Assembly (NCBI GenBank): GCA_018780435.1
Contig: JADMJS010000638.1
Coordinates: 1-37,586 of the forward strand
Direction: 5' to 3'
Source: Myxococcales bacterium
Lineage (GTDB): Bacteria; Myxococcota_A; UBA9042; GCA-2863065
Length of the DNA stretch: 37,586 nucleotides
Numbering within the stretch: the first letter of the stretch is position 1; the number at the start of each line of letters is the position of its first letter. Position numbers and translations under genes: made by a program. Below are positions 25,879 through 36,000 of this stretch, piece after piece. The notes beneath the pieces were generated by a model. The model was not told the origin of the DNA. It saw only the letters and a list, made by a program, of their open reading frames with translations, and searched no databases.

Positions 25879-27138
25879 TCAGCCGGCGCGCGCCGGCTTG
25901 AGTGAGGCGTAGAGAAGTCCCATCTGCATCAGGCAGTTGCAACCTTCCATGAGGGTCGTGGCGTAGGCCGCCCCCATCGCGCCGTGGCGCTCGAACCAGA
26001 GCGCGATGCCGACGCCGTAGACGAGGAGGTTCACGGTGGCGACCACGGCGACGCGCCCGAAGCGGCCGAGCGCGTTCAGCGTCGCCGAGGACACCTGATT
26101 GACGGCCATGAAGCAGACGCCGACGTAGAGCACGCCGAGGATCGGTAGCGTCGGCTGCCAGTCGGGGAAGAAGCCCAAAATGATCGCGGGCACGACCAGC
26201 GCGAGCAGGAGCCCCATCCCGGCGAGGATGACCACGAGCCGACGGACGTTTCGGAGGTAGAACGCGGTCAGCTCCGCGCGTTGCCCCCGCGTGGCGAAGT
26301 CGGCGAGCACGGTGAGCGACGCGGCCGAGAAGGCGCCCGAGACCCGAAGGAAGGGCGTCGCGATGCGGTCGGCGAGCGCATAGTAGCCGAGCACGACGGG
26401 CCCGAGGCTGTCGAGGACGAGGTACGACGCGCGGGTATAGAGAATGACGACGCTGTCGAGCCACGCGGCTTTGGGAGACACGCGCAGGATGGCCTTGGCC
26501 ACGTCGCGGTCGAGGGAGAGGCGTATCCCGTAGAGGCGGCGCACGACCGCGGTGAGCAGCGCCACGTGCACGGCGCGGGCCGCGAGCGTCGCGAGGATGA
26601 CGGCGACCACGGAGGTCCAGAGCCAGAGCGCGATGCCGACGAACCCGAGCTGTAGCGCGCCGATGGACGCCGGGATCCACGCGACTCGCCAGTTGTGCTG
26701 GTTCAAGAAGAGCGGCACGGCGGCGGTGGCGAGGAAGGGGGTCGCGAACACCAGCCCCATCGCGAGCAGCGCGAGGCCGGGCTCGCTGATGTCGAGCGCC
26801 GGGAGGAGGGCCCACGTCCCGAAGAAGACGAGGATGACCCCCGTGAGCCGCACGGCGAGCAGCGTCCCGAGGAAGGCGCCGAGCCGCTCCCGGTGCGCGA
26901 CCGCGAGCACTGGCCCGACTTGATTGAGCCCGAAGCTGCCGACGCCATCGGCCACTTCGGCGAAGGCTTGGGCTTGGGCGAAACGACCGAAGCCGGCAGC
27001 GCCGAGCTGCGCGATGACGAGGGCTTGGACGGCGACCGTGAAGACCTCGCCGGCGGCGTTGCCAAGGGCGATGCCGAGGACGTTCTTCCAGACGGAGCGG
27101 TCAGCGCCGGTCGTCGCGGCTGCGGCCGGCTCGCTCAA
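25879..27138 (-). CDS. Wzx-like oligosaccharide flippase (MOP superfamily)
   Basis: The 419-residue inner-membrane protein has about twelve transmembrane segments in the arrangement of polysaccharide transporters (MVF/RfbX type). Visible marks are VWKNVLGIALGNAAGEVFTV at the N-terminus with the first helix, GFGRFAQAQAFAEVADGVGS (the conserved early loop), and YYALADRIATPFLRVSGAF in the middle. It would move a lipid-linked oligosaccharide across the inner membrane. The start is TTG at 27138, because TTGA overlaps the stop of the upstream glycosyltransferase; the frame continuing to 27453 lies inside that gene. It is the transport step of the minus-strand glycan cluster. Confidence 0.85.
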   Translation of the reverse strand: MSEPAAAATTGADRSVWKNVLGIALGNAAGEVFTVAVQALVIAQLGAAGFGRFAQAQAFAEVADGVGSFGLNQVGPVLAVAHRERLGAFLGTLLAVRLTGVILVFFGTWALLPALDISEPGLALLAMGLVFATPFLATAAVPLFLNQHNWRVAWIPASIGALQLGFVGIALWLWTSVVAVILATLAARAVHVALLTAVVRRLYGIRLSLDRDVAKAILRVSPKAAWLDSVVILYTRASYLVLDSLGPVVLGYYALADRIATPFLRVSGAFSAASLTVLADFATRGQRAELTAFYLRNVRRLVVILAGMGLLLALVVPAIILGFFPDWQPTLPILGVLYVGVCFMAVNQVSSATLNALGRFGRVAVVATVNLLVYGVGIALWFERHGAMGAAYATTLMEGCNCLMQMGLLYASLKPARAG

Positions 27139-28256
27139 CGCAAAGCCTGTTCGTACGCGTGGCGCGTCGCGTCGGCCGTGCGTGCCCAGGTCAAGGGGCG
27201 CACGCGCTCGAGGCCGCGGAGGACGAGGTCGTCTCGCAGTGACGGGTCGTGGGCGAGCCGGTGGATGGCGTCCGAGAACGCGCTGCGGTCCATCGGGTCG
27301 GCCGTGAGCGCGGCGCCGCCGGCGGCTTCGAACATCGCGCCGTAGGGGGCGCAGACGACGGCGGTCCCGGCGGCCATGGCCTCTACGATTGGGAAGCCCC
27401 ACCCTTCTTCGATGGACGTGAAGCCGAGGCAGAGCGCGCGCCGGTAGAGCCAACGCAGCTCGCGATCGTTCACATAGTCGAGGGGGACGAGGTCGACCTC
27501 ACGCCGCGTGGGTGACTCGGCGACGAGGGTGCGCGCCGCGTCGCCCGCGCCCGTCCCGACCAGGACGACCCGCGGCCGATGACCCGCCTCCACGGACGCG
27601 ACCGCGTCGAGCAAGGCGCCGACGCGCTTTCGTTCGTCGTAGCCGCCGACGTAGATGACGAAGGGCCGGTTTGCGGCGGCGAGCGCCGCGTCGGACGGCG
27701 CGTGACTCGGGTCCGCCTCCGACCAGAAGGGCGAGACGCCGTGGTGGACGACGACGATCGTGTCCGAGCGTACGGCGAAGCGGTCGATGAGGCAGCGGCG
27801 GACATGGTCGCTGATGGCGATGACGACACGCGCATCGCGCCTCAGACGGGTGATGTAGTCGTGCCAGAACCACCGGGCCGTGAGCGACGCTCGGGGGAGG
27901 TAAGGCCCGCGTAGGAGCAGCGGGATGAGGTCGTGGCAGGTGGCCACGAAGGGCACGCGCCGGCTGGCGCCCTCCATCGAGGTCGCGTGGTAGAGGTCGA
28001 TGCCACGCGGAATGACGCGATCCAGACGCAGGCGATTCTCGATGGCCATCGTCGATGCCCATTCGACGGCCCGGCGCTCGTAGGGATGTACCTGAAATTG
28101 GTGGTCTTTTCGCGTCGGGAGGGCGAGCAGCTCCAGCGCGATCTCGCTCGGCCCGAGAGCGCGGAACCCTTCGAGCAGCCCCTGGACGTAACGTCCGATG
28201 CCGCGGCGGGCGTGCCCCGTGTCGAGGGGCGTCGCGTCGAGGAGGACTCGCGTCAC
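27135..28256 (-). CDS. Glycosyltransferase, GT4-like (second)
   Basis: The 373-residue GT-B enzyme begins MTRVLLDATPLDTGHARRGI then GRYVQGLLEGF, the typical GT4 start with glycine-rich RGIGRY. The C-terminal domain has FVIYVGGYDERKRVGALLDA, a signature for this subgroup, and FTSIEEGWGFPIVEAMAAGT, the donor-binding E-x7-E motif. GTG at 28256 overlaps the stop of the upstream gene (GTGA), so the longer frame to 28307 is not used. Its stop overlaps the flippase TTG. Sugar and linkage are unknown. This GT family commonly adds mannose or related sugars to glycans in such clusters. Confidence 0.87.
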   Translation of the reverse strand: MTRVLLDATPLDTGHARRGIGRYVQGLLEGFRALGPSEIALELLALPTRKDHQFQVHPYERRAVEWASTMAIENRLRLDRVIPRGIDLYHATSMEGASRRVPFVATCHDLIPLLLRGPYLPRASLTARWFWHDYITRLRRDARVVIAISDHVRRCLIDRFAVRSDTIVVVHHGVSPFWSEADPSHAPSDAALAAANRPFVIYVGGYDERKRVGALLDAVASVEAGHRPRVVLVGTGAGDAARTLVAESPTRREVDLVPLDYVNDRELRWLYRRALCLGFTSIEEGWGFPIVEAMAAGTAVVCAPYGAMFEAAGGAALTADPMDRSAFSDAIHRLAHDPSLRDDLVLRGLERVRPLTWARTADATRHAYEQALR

Positions 28257-30805
28257 GAAGGGGAGGCTCCTGGGCTGGCGACGGTGGCTGGCCCACGAGG
28301 GCGACATGTGAACGCGAAGGCGACCGCCCCGACGAAGACCCCGACGAAGGCGTGGGGGAGATCGCCCATCACGCGGAGGGCCGTCCAGAACGAATCGCGC
28401 GCGAAGTAGAGCATGAAGCAGAGGGTCGCGAGCCGGAAGAGCTGCGCCAAGAGGTGGCCGAGGCCGACCATCGGACGGACGGGCGCGGGGAGGGCGGCGA
28501 GGATGGCGTAGATCAGGAGGCCGCGCGCGACGATGTGTTTGGCGGCGATGCCGAGGCCGATGCGCCAGATCGGCGCTTCAGGGTCGCGGAAGGCGGCGGC
28601 GCCCCAGTCGAGGTAGGTGAAGTCGAGGCCGAGCTGTACGGCGACGCGTTGGGTGAACGACCAAGACAGGAGCAGGGTGATGACCCAGAGCACCGCGGAC
28701 GGGCGGGCCAGCGGGCGGCCCAATTCGGAGGCCGTGAGCGCGTCGTAACGCGCGAGGACCCGACCGATGATGTGGGCGACGGCGAGGGTCGCGAGGAGGA
28801 GTGGGAGCTCCGCGTCGCGCGAGACGAAGGTGTAGGACCCGATGAAGGCGAGCTCGGCGTGGTGTCGCCGCCGCTTCAGCGCCAGGATCGCGCCGAGGAT
28901 GAAGAGTAGAGGCCAGAGCGTGACGCACACCCAGGGCGGCGCGGCGCGACGCGCCCAGAGGCTGAGACCGGCGACCAGGCCGAGGACGATGGTGAGCGAC
29001 GACGACGTGCCCGTGGGCGCCGTGTACCAGGCGAAGATGGCGTACGCGGCGATGCTCACGAGCGCGACCACGAACAGGGCGGTGGGCTGCGTCTCCAGCG
29101 TGCCGTAGAGATAGTCCTGGCCCTTGAAGCCGACGCGCCAAAGCGCGGCGACCAGGACGACGGCGATCGCGGCTTCCCACGGCTTGGCGAGGAGGCGCCA
29201 GCGGCCTTTGGCGGCCACGGGGCTCCCTTCGACGCGCGGAACACCAGAGACCAGTGTCGCGACCAGCAGGATCGCGAAGACGATGTACGAGACCGGCTGC
29301 GCGGTGCGGGTGTAGGTGAGCACCAGCAGGCCGGGCATGACAAGGGCGAGCCACTCGGGCCGGCGATCGAGGAGGGCGGCCGTCTTCCGGTAGCGCCAGA
29401 GCCCCACGAGCAGGAGCGCGAAGCCGAGCCCCATGATGGTGATGTAGAGGCGGACGTGCCAGTTGCCGGGCAGGCGTTCGAGGTGGAGCAAGAGTGCGAG
29501 CGTGGCGGACAGGAGGGCCGCGAAGGCGAGGCCGATCGGCCAGAGCTGCCTCATCCCGTGGCCCCAGAGCGTGCGCGCCGTCCAGAGGCCGAGCAGCATA
29601 CAGAGGAGGAGAGTGCCGGCAGGGACCATCACGCCCCACGGCGACCCTTTGACGCCCGAACGCGAGATGAGCGCGTCGAGGTCGCGAGCCGCGCTCTCGG
29701 CGGCGAGGACCTGGGTGGCGGAGTCGCCCGCGGCGCATGCGCCATCGATCTTCAGCTCGGCGACGGCCGCGGCGCTGGTCTCGGCCTCCGCGTAGACGCG
29801 CAAGCGGGCGAGGTCTTGGCAGGCGAGCTGAGCTCGGTGTTCGGGCGTCGTGTCGAGCCAATCGGCGAGGAGGTGACCGCGGCTGGCGGCCGGGGCCGGA
29901 ATGCCGAGCAGGGCCGCGAAGGTCGACGGGAGCACCGTCTGGTCGAGGACGCGTGGGTCCGCGAGCGCGCGTTCACCACCGACGACCCCTTGTCCGTACG
30001 CGAAGATCGGCGATCGACGCTGAATGGGGGAGTCGGTCCCGTGCGTGCCGTTGTCGGTGGCCCCGTGGTCGCTCGTCACGAACACGGTCGCGTCGTCCGG
30101 GATGGCCTCGAGCAAGGTCTCGAGCGCCGCGTCGAAGTCGCGCATGTGGACGCGGTACCGGTCGTCCGTGATGCCATAGGCGTGAGCCTGGTGGTCCGGC
30201 GTGACGAAGTGGGCAACGACGAAGTTCGGCCTCGGATCCAGTTCCAGGAACCCGTGGGCGGCAGCGAATATCTCGTCGTTGTAGTCGACCTCGAGCGCGA
30301 CCCCCTCCGGATCCGGGTGGGCGTGGTGCATCGCGCCTTCGTAGAGCTGAAACCACGAGTGGTCGCCGGTGACGGCCGAGATCAGACCGGCGTCGCGGAT
30401 GCTCTGGAGGAGGTGGTGATAGGCCGTCTTGGTGCCGGTCTCATTGTTGACGATCTGGTCGATGTCACCCCGTTGACCGGTGCCGTAGGTCAGCACCGCC
30501 GAGGAGGTCATCGAGACGGGAGAAGCCCAGATCTCAGCGTGGGTGGACGCGTGAAAGCGCCTCGCGTGATGCGGCATGCGTTCGGGATCGGAGCCGAAGT
30601 CGTAGCGGAGGCCATCGACGATGATGAGCCAGACCATCGATGAGAGCGGCTTGCCGGTCTTTGGTGACGCCGCAAACGCGGGTGGAATGGAGACCGCCGT
30701 CGGCGGCGGGCTCGGCACGATGAGCTGACCCGTCCCGTACGCAGTGGCGCCGATGATGAAGAGAGCGCCGAAGACGGTGACGAGGGCGTGACGGGTCGAA
30801 GGCAT
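28253..30805 (-). CDS. PIG-N/PIG-O-like phosphoethanolamine transferase with polytopic membrane region
   Basis: The 850-residue protein has an N-terminal hydrophobic anchor, a phosphotransferase domain of the alkaline phosphatase superfamily (about residues 55-320), and a C-terminal part with about twelve hydrophobic segments. The catalytic domain shows LIIVDGLRYDF (metal Asp64), a PVSMTSSAVLTYGTG loop with the likely Thr/Ser nucleophile near 100, VTPDHQAHAYG (Asp204, His205, His208) and VTSDHGATDNGTHG (Asp246, His247, His255). The DHGxTDNGxHG motif and fusion to a polytopic region resemble eukaryotic GPI ethanolamine-phosphate transferases more than bacterial EptA. It likely transfers phosphoethanolamine or a similar head group to a lipid-linked glycan outside the membrane. 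It is the first gene of the cluster; a GTG at 30823 is an alternative start. The precise product is inferred. Confidence 0.75.
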   Translation of the reverse strand: MPSTRHALVTVFGALFIIGATAYGTGQLIVPSPPPTAVSIPPAFAASPKTGKPLSSMVWLIIVDGLRYDFGSDPERMPHHARRFHASTHAEIWASPVSMTSSAVLTYGTGQRGDIDQIVNNETGTKTAYHHLLQSIRDAGLISAVTGDHSWFQLYEGAMHHAHPDPEGVALEVDYNDEIFAAAHGFLELDPRPNFVVAHFVTPDHQAHAYGITDDRYRVHMRDFDAALETLLEAIPDDATVFVTSDHGATDNGTHGTDSPIQRRSPIFAYGQGVVGGERALADPRVLDQTVLPSTFAALLGIPAPAASRGHLLADWLDTTPEHRAQLACQDLARLRVYAEAETSAAAVAELKIDGACAAGDSATQVLAAESAARDLDALISRSGVKGSPWGVMVPAGTLLLCMLLGLWTARTLWGHGMRQLWPIGLAFAALLSATLALLLHLERLPGNWHVRLYITIMGLGFALLLVGLWRYRKTAALLDRRPEWLALVMPGLLVLTYTRTAQPVSYIVFAILLVATLVSGVPRVEGSPVAAKGRWRLLAKPWEAAIAVVLVAALWRVGFKGQDYLYGTLETQPTALFVVALVSIAAYAIFAWYTAPTGTSSSLTIVLGLVAGLSLWARRAAPPWVCVTLWPLLFILGAILALKRRRHHAELAFIGSYTFVSRDAELPLLLATLAVAHIIGRVLARYDALTASELGRPLARPSAVLWVITLLLSWSFTQRVAVQLGLDFTYLDWGAAAFRDPEAPIWRIGLGIAAKHIVARGLLIYAILAALPAPVRPMVGLGHLLAQLFRLATLCFMLYFARDSFWTALRVMGDLPHAFVGVFVGAVAFAFTCRPRGPATVASPGASPS

Positions 30806-30902
30806 CGGCGCGGAAGCTACCACCGGACCCGAGCTTTCCGAAGCCCTCGGTGAATCGGGGCGTTGGGAATCACGCTACTTCCAGATTGTGTTCCATTCGG
30901 GC

Positions 30903-31907
30903 ATGCTCTCCCTCACCATGCCGCCCTGGAATCGACTCGTGTTCGTCGCGCCGCGCTGCGCCATCGCGGTCCTGCTCTGCGCGGCCACGTGGGTCCTCGT
31001 GGGCCCACGATCCGCGCGGGCTGACGACACGACCGGCACCCTCGTGGTTCCGTCCCTTCTGAACGCCAAGGCTGCTGCCGAGGCCGGGCTCGCCCCTGTG
31101 CGGGTCTGGGTGCACGCGTCGGGCGGGTCCATGCTCCGGAGCGGCGCCGACGACGGCGGCTACACGCTCGATGAGCCCATCATCCTCAGCGAAGGACAGT
31201 ATCTCGTCGAAGTCGGCACCGAACGGGCGGACGCGAACCGACTCCGGGTCGCCGTCCGCGCCGGGAAGGCGACCGTGGTCCCGACGGGCCTTGTCCGCAT
31301 TGAGGTCGAGCCCACGTCTAAGCAACCCGCCGACGCATGTGCGACGTGGAGCGCCGCGCTCGATGCGTCGGTGCGGCCCCCGGTGGGAGACGGTCCCATC
31401 GTCGCACGGGCGGGCAGCCCCGAGGCGACGCGAAGCGCACTACAGCTCGTGCCGGGCTACTACCGCCTCCACTGGAACGGCGCGAGCGTCGAGGTCGAAG
31501 TGACCCCGTGGACCGTCTACCATGTCGAGACCGGGCTCACCGGCCCCTTCCAGAACACCTCCTATGAGGTCGCTCTCGCCGAGGGTGCGGAGGAGCGCGT
31601 CGCCCTGTGCCAGCGTCGACCGACTCGCCTCCTCGCTCGGACCTACGCGGCCACCTTCATGGAGCCGATCTCCGAGCCGCCCTTCCGAGAGCGCGTCTGG
31701 GGGCGTCTCGTCGTCGCGACAGACTCCCGCCGCAAGTCCGCGTTCGAGGCGCTGAAGCGCCCGCGTTCGCGGCCGGGCGAGCTGCCGCCTGAGGTCGCGC
31801 TCCTCGAAGCGACGTGGGCCGAGGCGCCGCCCGTCCCGGAGGCGCCGCCCACTCCCGAGGCGCCGCCCACTCCCGAGGCGCCGCCCACTCCCGAGGTACC
31901 GCCGTGA
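30903..31907 (+). CDS. Exported protein of unknown function with Pro-rich C-terminal repeats
   Basis: No family is recognised. The protein has a signal peptide: basic residues, then FVAPRCAIAVLLCAATWVLV, ending at a probable ARA cleavage site. The body is beta-rich and contains few Cys. It ends in a repeat of PEAPPT units. Possible starts are ATG at 30903, ATG at 30918 and GTG at 30888; none has a clear ribosome binding site, so the start is uncertain. It is divergent from the glycan cluster across 97 bases, so the two may share a control region. The stop overlaps the GTG of the next gene by four bases, making a coupled pair of exported proteins, possibly envelope components. Confidence 0.65.
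   Translation: MLSLTMPPWNRLVFVAPRCAIAVLLCAATWVLVGPRSARADDTTGTLVVPSLLNAKAAAEAGLAPVRVWVHASGGSMLRSGADDGGYTLDEPIILSEGQYLVEVGTERADANRLRVAVRAGKATVVPTGLVRIEVEPTSKQPADACATWSAALDASVRPPVGDGPIVARAGSPEATRSALQLVPGYYRLHWNGASVEVEVTPWTVYHVETGLTGPFQNTSYEVALAEGAEERVALCQRRPTRLLARTYAATFMEPISEPPFRERVWGRLVVATDSRRKSAFEALKRPRSRPGELPPEVALLEATWAEAPPVPEAPPTPEAPPTPEAPPTPEVPP
31821..31892. repeat. Four tandem 18-bp units encoding EAPPTP
   Basis: Units at 31821-31838 (variant GAGGCGCCGCCCGTCCCG), 31839-31856, 31857-31874 and 31875-31892 (GAGGCGCCGCCCACTCCC) lie in frame at the 3' end of the exported-protein gene. They give a Pro-rich C-terminal tail that could vary in copy number by slippage. Confidence 0.8.
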
Positions 31908-32731
31908 CCCCACAGCGTGCGAACGGGCAACGCGCCATGGCCGCGCTGGTCGCGACCATGGCGGTCCTGTCGGCCGTCCCCGCGCTCGGCGGTGAACGCC
32001 TCGTCGTGCTCGTCGAGGAGCAGCGGCTCGAAGGCGGTCCGCGCTTCTGGTGGCACTGTGGGCCTCGCGCCGAGCTCCCCTTCATCGACGCCTTGCTCCC
32101 CCACCTTGTGCGCCACGGGCGCGTCACTATCGACCGCTGTGGCCCCGACGGCCTCCACGAGAGCTTCCGTCGACCGGGGCTACGTGCGTCGGATGTGGCC
32201 AACGTCGCGAGCGCCCTCGACGCGGACGAAGCCCTGGCCGGGACGGTCCGCTACGAGACGCGCGCCGGAGAGCCCGCCCTCGGCCTCGTCGCCGTGAACG
32301 CACGCGCCGAGCTTCGATGGACCGTGCTCGGCGCGCGAGCCCAGGTCCTCGGGACGCTCACCCTGTCCGTCGATGGCTTTGCGCCGACGCTCGCCGAAGC
32401 CCAATCCAAGGCGCGCGAGCTGCTCCTCAGCCAAGCGATCGACGGTGTCGACGCGCTGCTGGCCGGGCTCGCTGGCGCGGGCGACGCCGCGGCCGAGGGT
32501 CGCTTTCGAGTCACGCTCGAGGTTGGCGGCCCCATCGCCAAACGTCTCGAGCTCGCACCGATCCTCGCCGGCTTCCCCGGTGTCGCGTCGGCCCGCCTTC
32601 ACGCGATACGACGTGCCAGCACCATCTTCGAGCTGACCTGCAAAGGACCGGAGGAAGCGGCCCGCGCCGCGGTGACGGCGGGACTCGACGCGGCGCGTAT
32701 CGCGTGGCGTTTCGAAGAACCCGCCGACTGA
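31904..32731 (+). CDS. Exported protein of unknown function, coupled to upstream gene
   Basis: The 275-residue protein is not recognised. It has a signal peptide (MAALVATMAVLSAVPALGGE) and then about 255 residues of alternating beta and helical character, with LVVLVEEQRLEGGPRFWWHC, DVANVASALDADEALAGTVRY and a C-terminal RFRVTLEVGGPIAKRLELAP. The DALDADxxLAGTVRY-like stretch is reminiscent of small envelope assembly proteins but is not diagnostic. GTG at 31904 overlaps the upstream stop by four bases; an ATG at 31937 inside the signal peptide is an alternative start. The pair probably acts together at the cell envelope. Confidence 0.65.
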   Translation: MTPQRANGQRAMAALVATMAVLSAVPALGGERLVVLVEEQRLEGGPRFWWHCGPRAELPFIDALLPHLVRHGRVTIDRCGPDGLHESFRRPGLRASDVANVASALDADEALAGTVRYETRAGEPALGLVAVNARAELRWTVLGARAQVLGTLTLSVDGFAPTLAEAQSKARELLLSQAIDGVDALLAGLAGAGDAAAEGRFRVTLEVGGPIAKRLELAPILAGFPGVASARLHAIRRASTIFELTCKGPEEAARAAVTAGLDAARIAWRFEEPAD

Positions 32732-33031
32732 CCTCCGTCACGAGCCCGTGCGGCACCGTCAATTCCGGCACGGCCCGACGCGTTCAGTGTAGAGGAATTC
32801 AACACTCCCACCGGGGGGCTCAGGCGCCTGTGCGACCGCGTCATCCCCGCTTGGGAGCGCCGCAACCGCTTGGAATCAGAACATGTTGTTTGGGTGTCCG
32901 GCGTTCGATACATGGGGACTCGGAGAGCCACACGGCCCGGCGTAATTATTGCAATGCGCGCACCTCCACCGCTCCCTCCCGGGACGGCGACTTCGCGTGA
33001 TCGCCCCACGCGCCGAAGGACACAAAGCCCC
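32732..33031. other. 300-base intergenic region before TIG lipoprotein
   Basis: No gene is recognised here. The frame of the downstream gene stays open from 32870 but does not look like protein. A palindrome CAGGCGCCTG lies at 32821-32830. A TTGTTT at 32886 followed after 17 bases by a poor -10-like TACATG is the only promoter-like pair I see. An AT-rich patch TAATTATTGCAA lies near 32942. It probably holds the promoter of the lipoprotein gene. Confidence 0.4.
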
Positions 33032-36000
33032 ATGTGGATGACGCCCCTCAGCTCCCGGACTCTGCGCCTCACGGTCGCTCTCGCGTTCGGCATCGGCCTC
33101 ACCGGCTGCGCGGATCTCGCTCGCGAGCTCATCGAAGACCAAGTGGACGGCACAGACGGCGTGGTCCCGGAGCCCGACACGACGGACGATTCGGGCCAGG
33201 TCATCCCTGATCCCGAGCCCGTCGAGAACGACCTCCGCATCACGAGCCTCGACCCCGTGCAAGGCCGCACGGGCGGCGCGGAGCTCGTCACCATCGCGGG
33301 CGAGGGCTACCAGGATGGCATGAAGGTCTACTTCGGCAGCACGCTCGCCGCCGAAGTCGACGTCCTCTCGGAATACGTGGTCCACGTCCGCACCCCCGCC
33401 CACGCGCCCGGGCCGGTCGACCTCCGCATCGTGCGCCAGGATGGCGCGGAGTCGGTACGCCTCAACGCCTTCAAGTTCAAAGACGCAATCCGAGTCGACA
33501 CGCTCGACCCGGCCTTCGGGCCGCGGGAAGGCGGGACTGCCGTGACGGTCCACGGCGAAGGCTTCACCAAGGAGACGCGGGTCCTGATCGACGGCCGGCT
33601 CCTCGTCGACAGCCGTGTCGTCGATGGCCGCACCATCCTCGGGATCGCGCCGCCCGGTAGCCGCGCCGGCAACGTCGACGTCCTCGTGTTCACCGATTGG
33701 ACCAACGCGACGGCCCACGGCGCCTACCGCTACGCCGAAGCGCCGCGCATCGACCTCATCGAGCCGTCCATGGGCAGCACCACCGCCACGACGCTCGTGA
33801 CCCTCATCGGCCCCGGGCTCTCGAAGTCGGCTCGGCTCAGCTTCGGTGACGTGGAGGTCACTATCGTCTCGGTACGCGAAGACGGCGTCGTGGCGCGTGT
33901 CTCGGCCCAACCGGCCCGTGTCGTGGACGTCTCCGTCGTGACCGCGGACGGCGAGGCCGTCGCGCCGAGTGCGTTCGCGTTTGTCGACGCTGGCATGACG
34001 CCCGTGCTCCACACCGTCTGGCCGCTCACCGGCCCCGAGTCGGGCGGTACGATGGTCGCGTTCGGGCTCTCCGGCGTGTTCGGGACGCCGGAAGTGCGCT
34101 TCGGCGGTCTCCCGGCCCCGCTCGTTCACTTCGACGGCACGACACTCGTGGTACGCACCCCTGAAGGCGAGGGCGAGACCCCGATCGTCGTGAGCGTCGA
34201 TGGCGCGACCCTCACGGCGCCGTCGCCCTTCGTCTACACGCGCACGGCGGCCATCGATGGCGTGGCGCCGAGCACCGGCTCGACCCAGGGCGGCGAGCTG
34301 GTCACCCTCACGGGCGAGGGCTTTCCCGAGGGGGCCTCGGTCCTCTTCGGCGGTGTGCCGGCCATCATCGTGGACGCCTCGCCGGACAAGCTGGTGGTCC
34401 GCACGCCCGTGGGCAGCCCGGGCGCGGTCCCCGTGCGGGTCAGCGGCGCCGGCGTCGACGTGACGCTCCACGCCGGCTTCACCTACACGGCGCCCGGCGG
34501 TCCGGTCCTCTACGCGGTTCAGCCGAACACGGGCGGGATCGCCGGTGGCACGCTCCTGCGTTTCTACGGCTCGGGCTTCGACGCGGCCACTGAGGTGAAG
34601 TTCGCCAATAAGGTGCTCCCGAACATCGAGGTCATCTCCCCGACCGAGATTCGGGCTCGCAGCATTCGGGCGGACGAGCCTTCCACGGTCGACGTTCGCC
34701 TGGCCTGGACCGCGTCTCCCGCGCACGCCGAGGGCGCGCAGCTCCTCGGCGACGCGTACACCTACTTCGACCCCACCTCGCCCTACGGCGGGTCGTGGGG
34801 ACCGGCCATCCGCGGCGCCATGAACATCACGGTGCTCGACCTGACCACGACGGAGCCGGTGGCGGCAGCCTTCGTGATGCTCGGTAGCGACCCGTCGACC
34901 CCGTATCAGGGCTTCACCGACGACCGTGGGCAGATCATCTTCTCGGGGATCGGCCTCGAAGGTCCGCAGATGGTGACGGCCTCCAAGCTCGATTATACGG
35001 CTTACAGTGTAGTCGAGTACGACACAGAGAACGTCACGGTCCACCTCATCCCCTTCTACCCGCCTTCACCGCCTTCCTCGGGAGGCGGCGGCGGTGGTGG
35101 TGGTGAACCGCTCGTCACGCCGACCATTGAGGGCCGCGTCCTGGGCCTCGGCAAGTACATCGTCCCCCCGCCGAAGCCGTGCTCCTACATGGCCCAGAAG
35201 GGCCTCGTGGGCGTCGACGGCACCGCGAGTTGTGCGCCGTGCGCCGATGCCGCCGACTGCGGCGACGGCTATCAGTGCTTCGACATCGCCGGTGAGGGGC
35301 CGCGTTGTGCGCTCTCCTGCCAGAACGACACCGAGTGCCCCGAGGGCTACGCGTGTGGCGCGGGCGTTAGTGGGTCGGCAGCGTGCATCCCCGATCCGGG
35401 TCGCCGTGCGGCTTATTGCGTTACGACGAACCACGCCCTCTGGGAGAATCCGATCCCGGACCCGGGACAGATCATCCTCGGTGGTGACGCGACCAAGGCG
35501 TGGGCGGACGCCAACGCCTACTACAAGATGAACACCCGCTTCGGGCCGCTGGCCGTCATCTGCCTCGGCGGAGTCGTCCGCGACGAGAACGACCTCTCGG
35601 GCTCCTTCGTACCGCTCGCGATGGGCGTCGCCCGCAGCCTCGACATGAAGTCGGGCGACGTCATTACCGGGCTCGACGTGATGCTCGACATTCCCTTGCG
35701 CAAGGACGTCCCCGTGCGCCTCGACGGAGCGCCACTCTCCTACATGGACGTGTTCGGCGTCGAAGTGCCCACCAACGTCCGCTTCCGCGTCGCGCTCGAC
35801 TTCGGCGCCGAGGGCTACTGGACGGTCCGCGACGAGACCCGGGCCGGCGTCGGTGACTTCCTGCTCGATCGGCAGCCGGAGAACCTCGGCGGCAAGCTCG
35901 ACGGCGTCAGCTACGAGTTCCTCGCGGAGGTCACTGGCCAACAGTTCGAGATCAGCGGAACCCAGGCCCACCGCGTCAAGATCCTCGACACCGACACGCT

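Noticed and set aside
31821..31892. Short regular repeat considered as a CRISPR array
   Set aside because: There are no spacers; the units are contiguous, in frame and encode a Pro-rich tail.
32886..32914. Promoter-like TTGTTT and TACATG pair
   Set aside because: The -10 match is poor, and in such GC-rich DNA the consensus is not reliable; kept only as a remark on the intergenic region.
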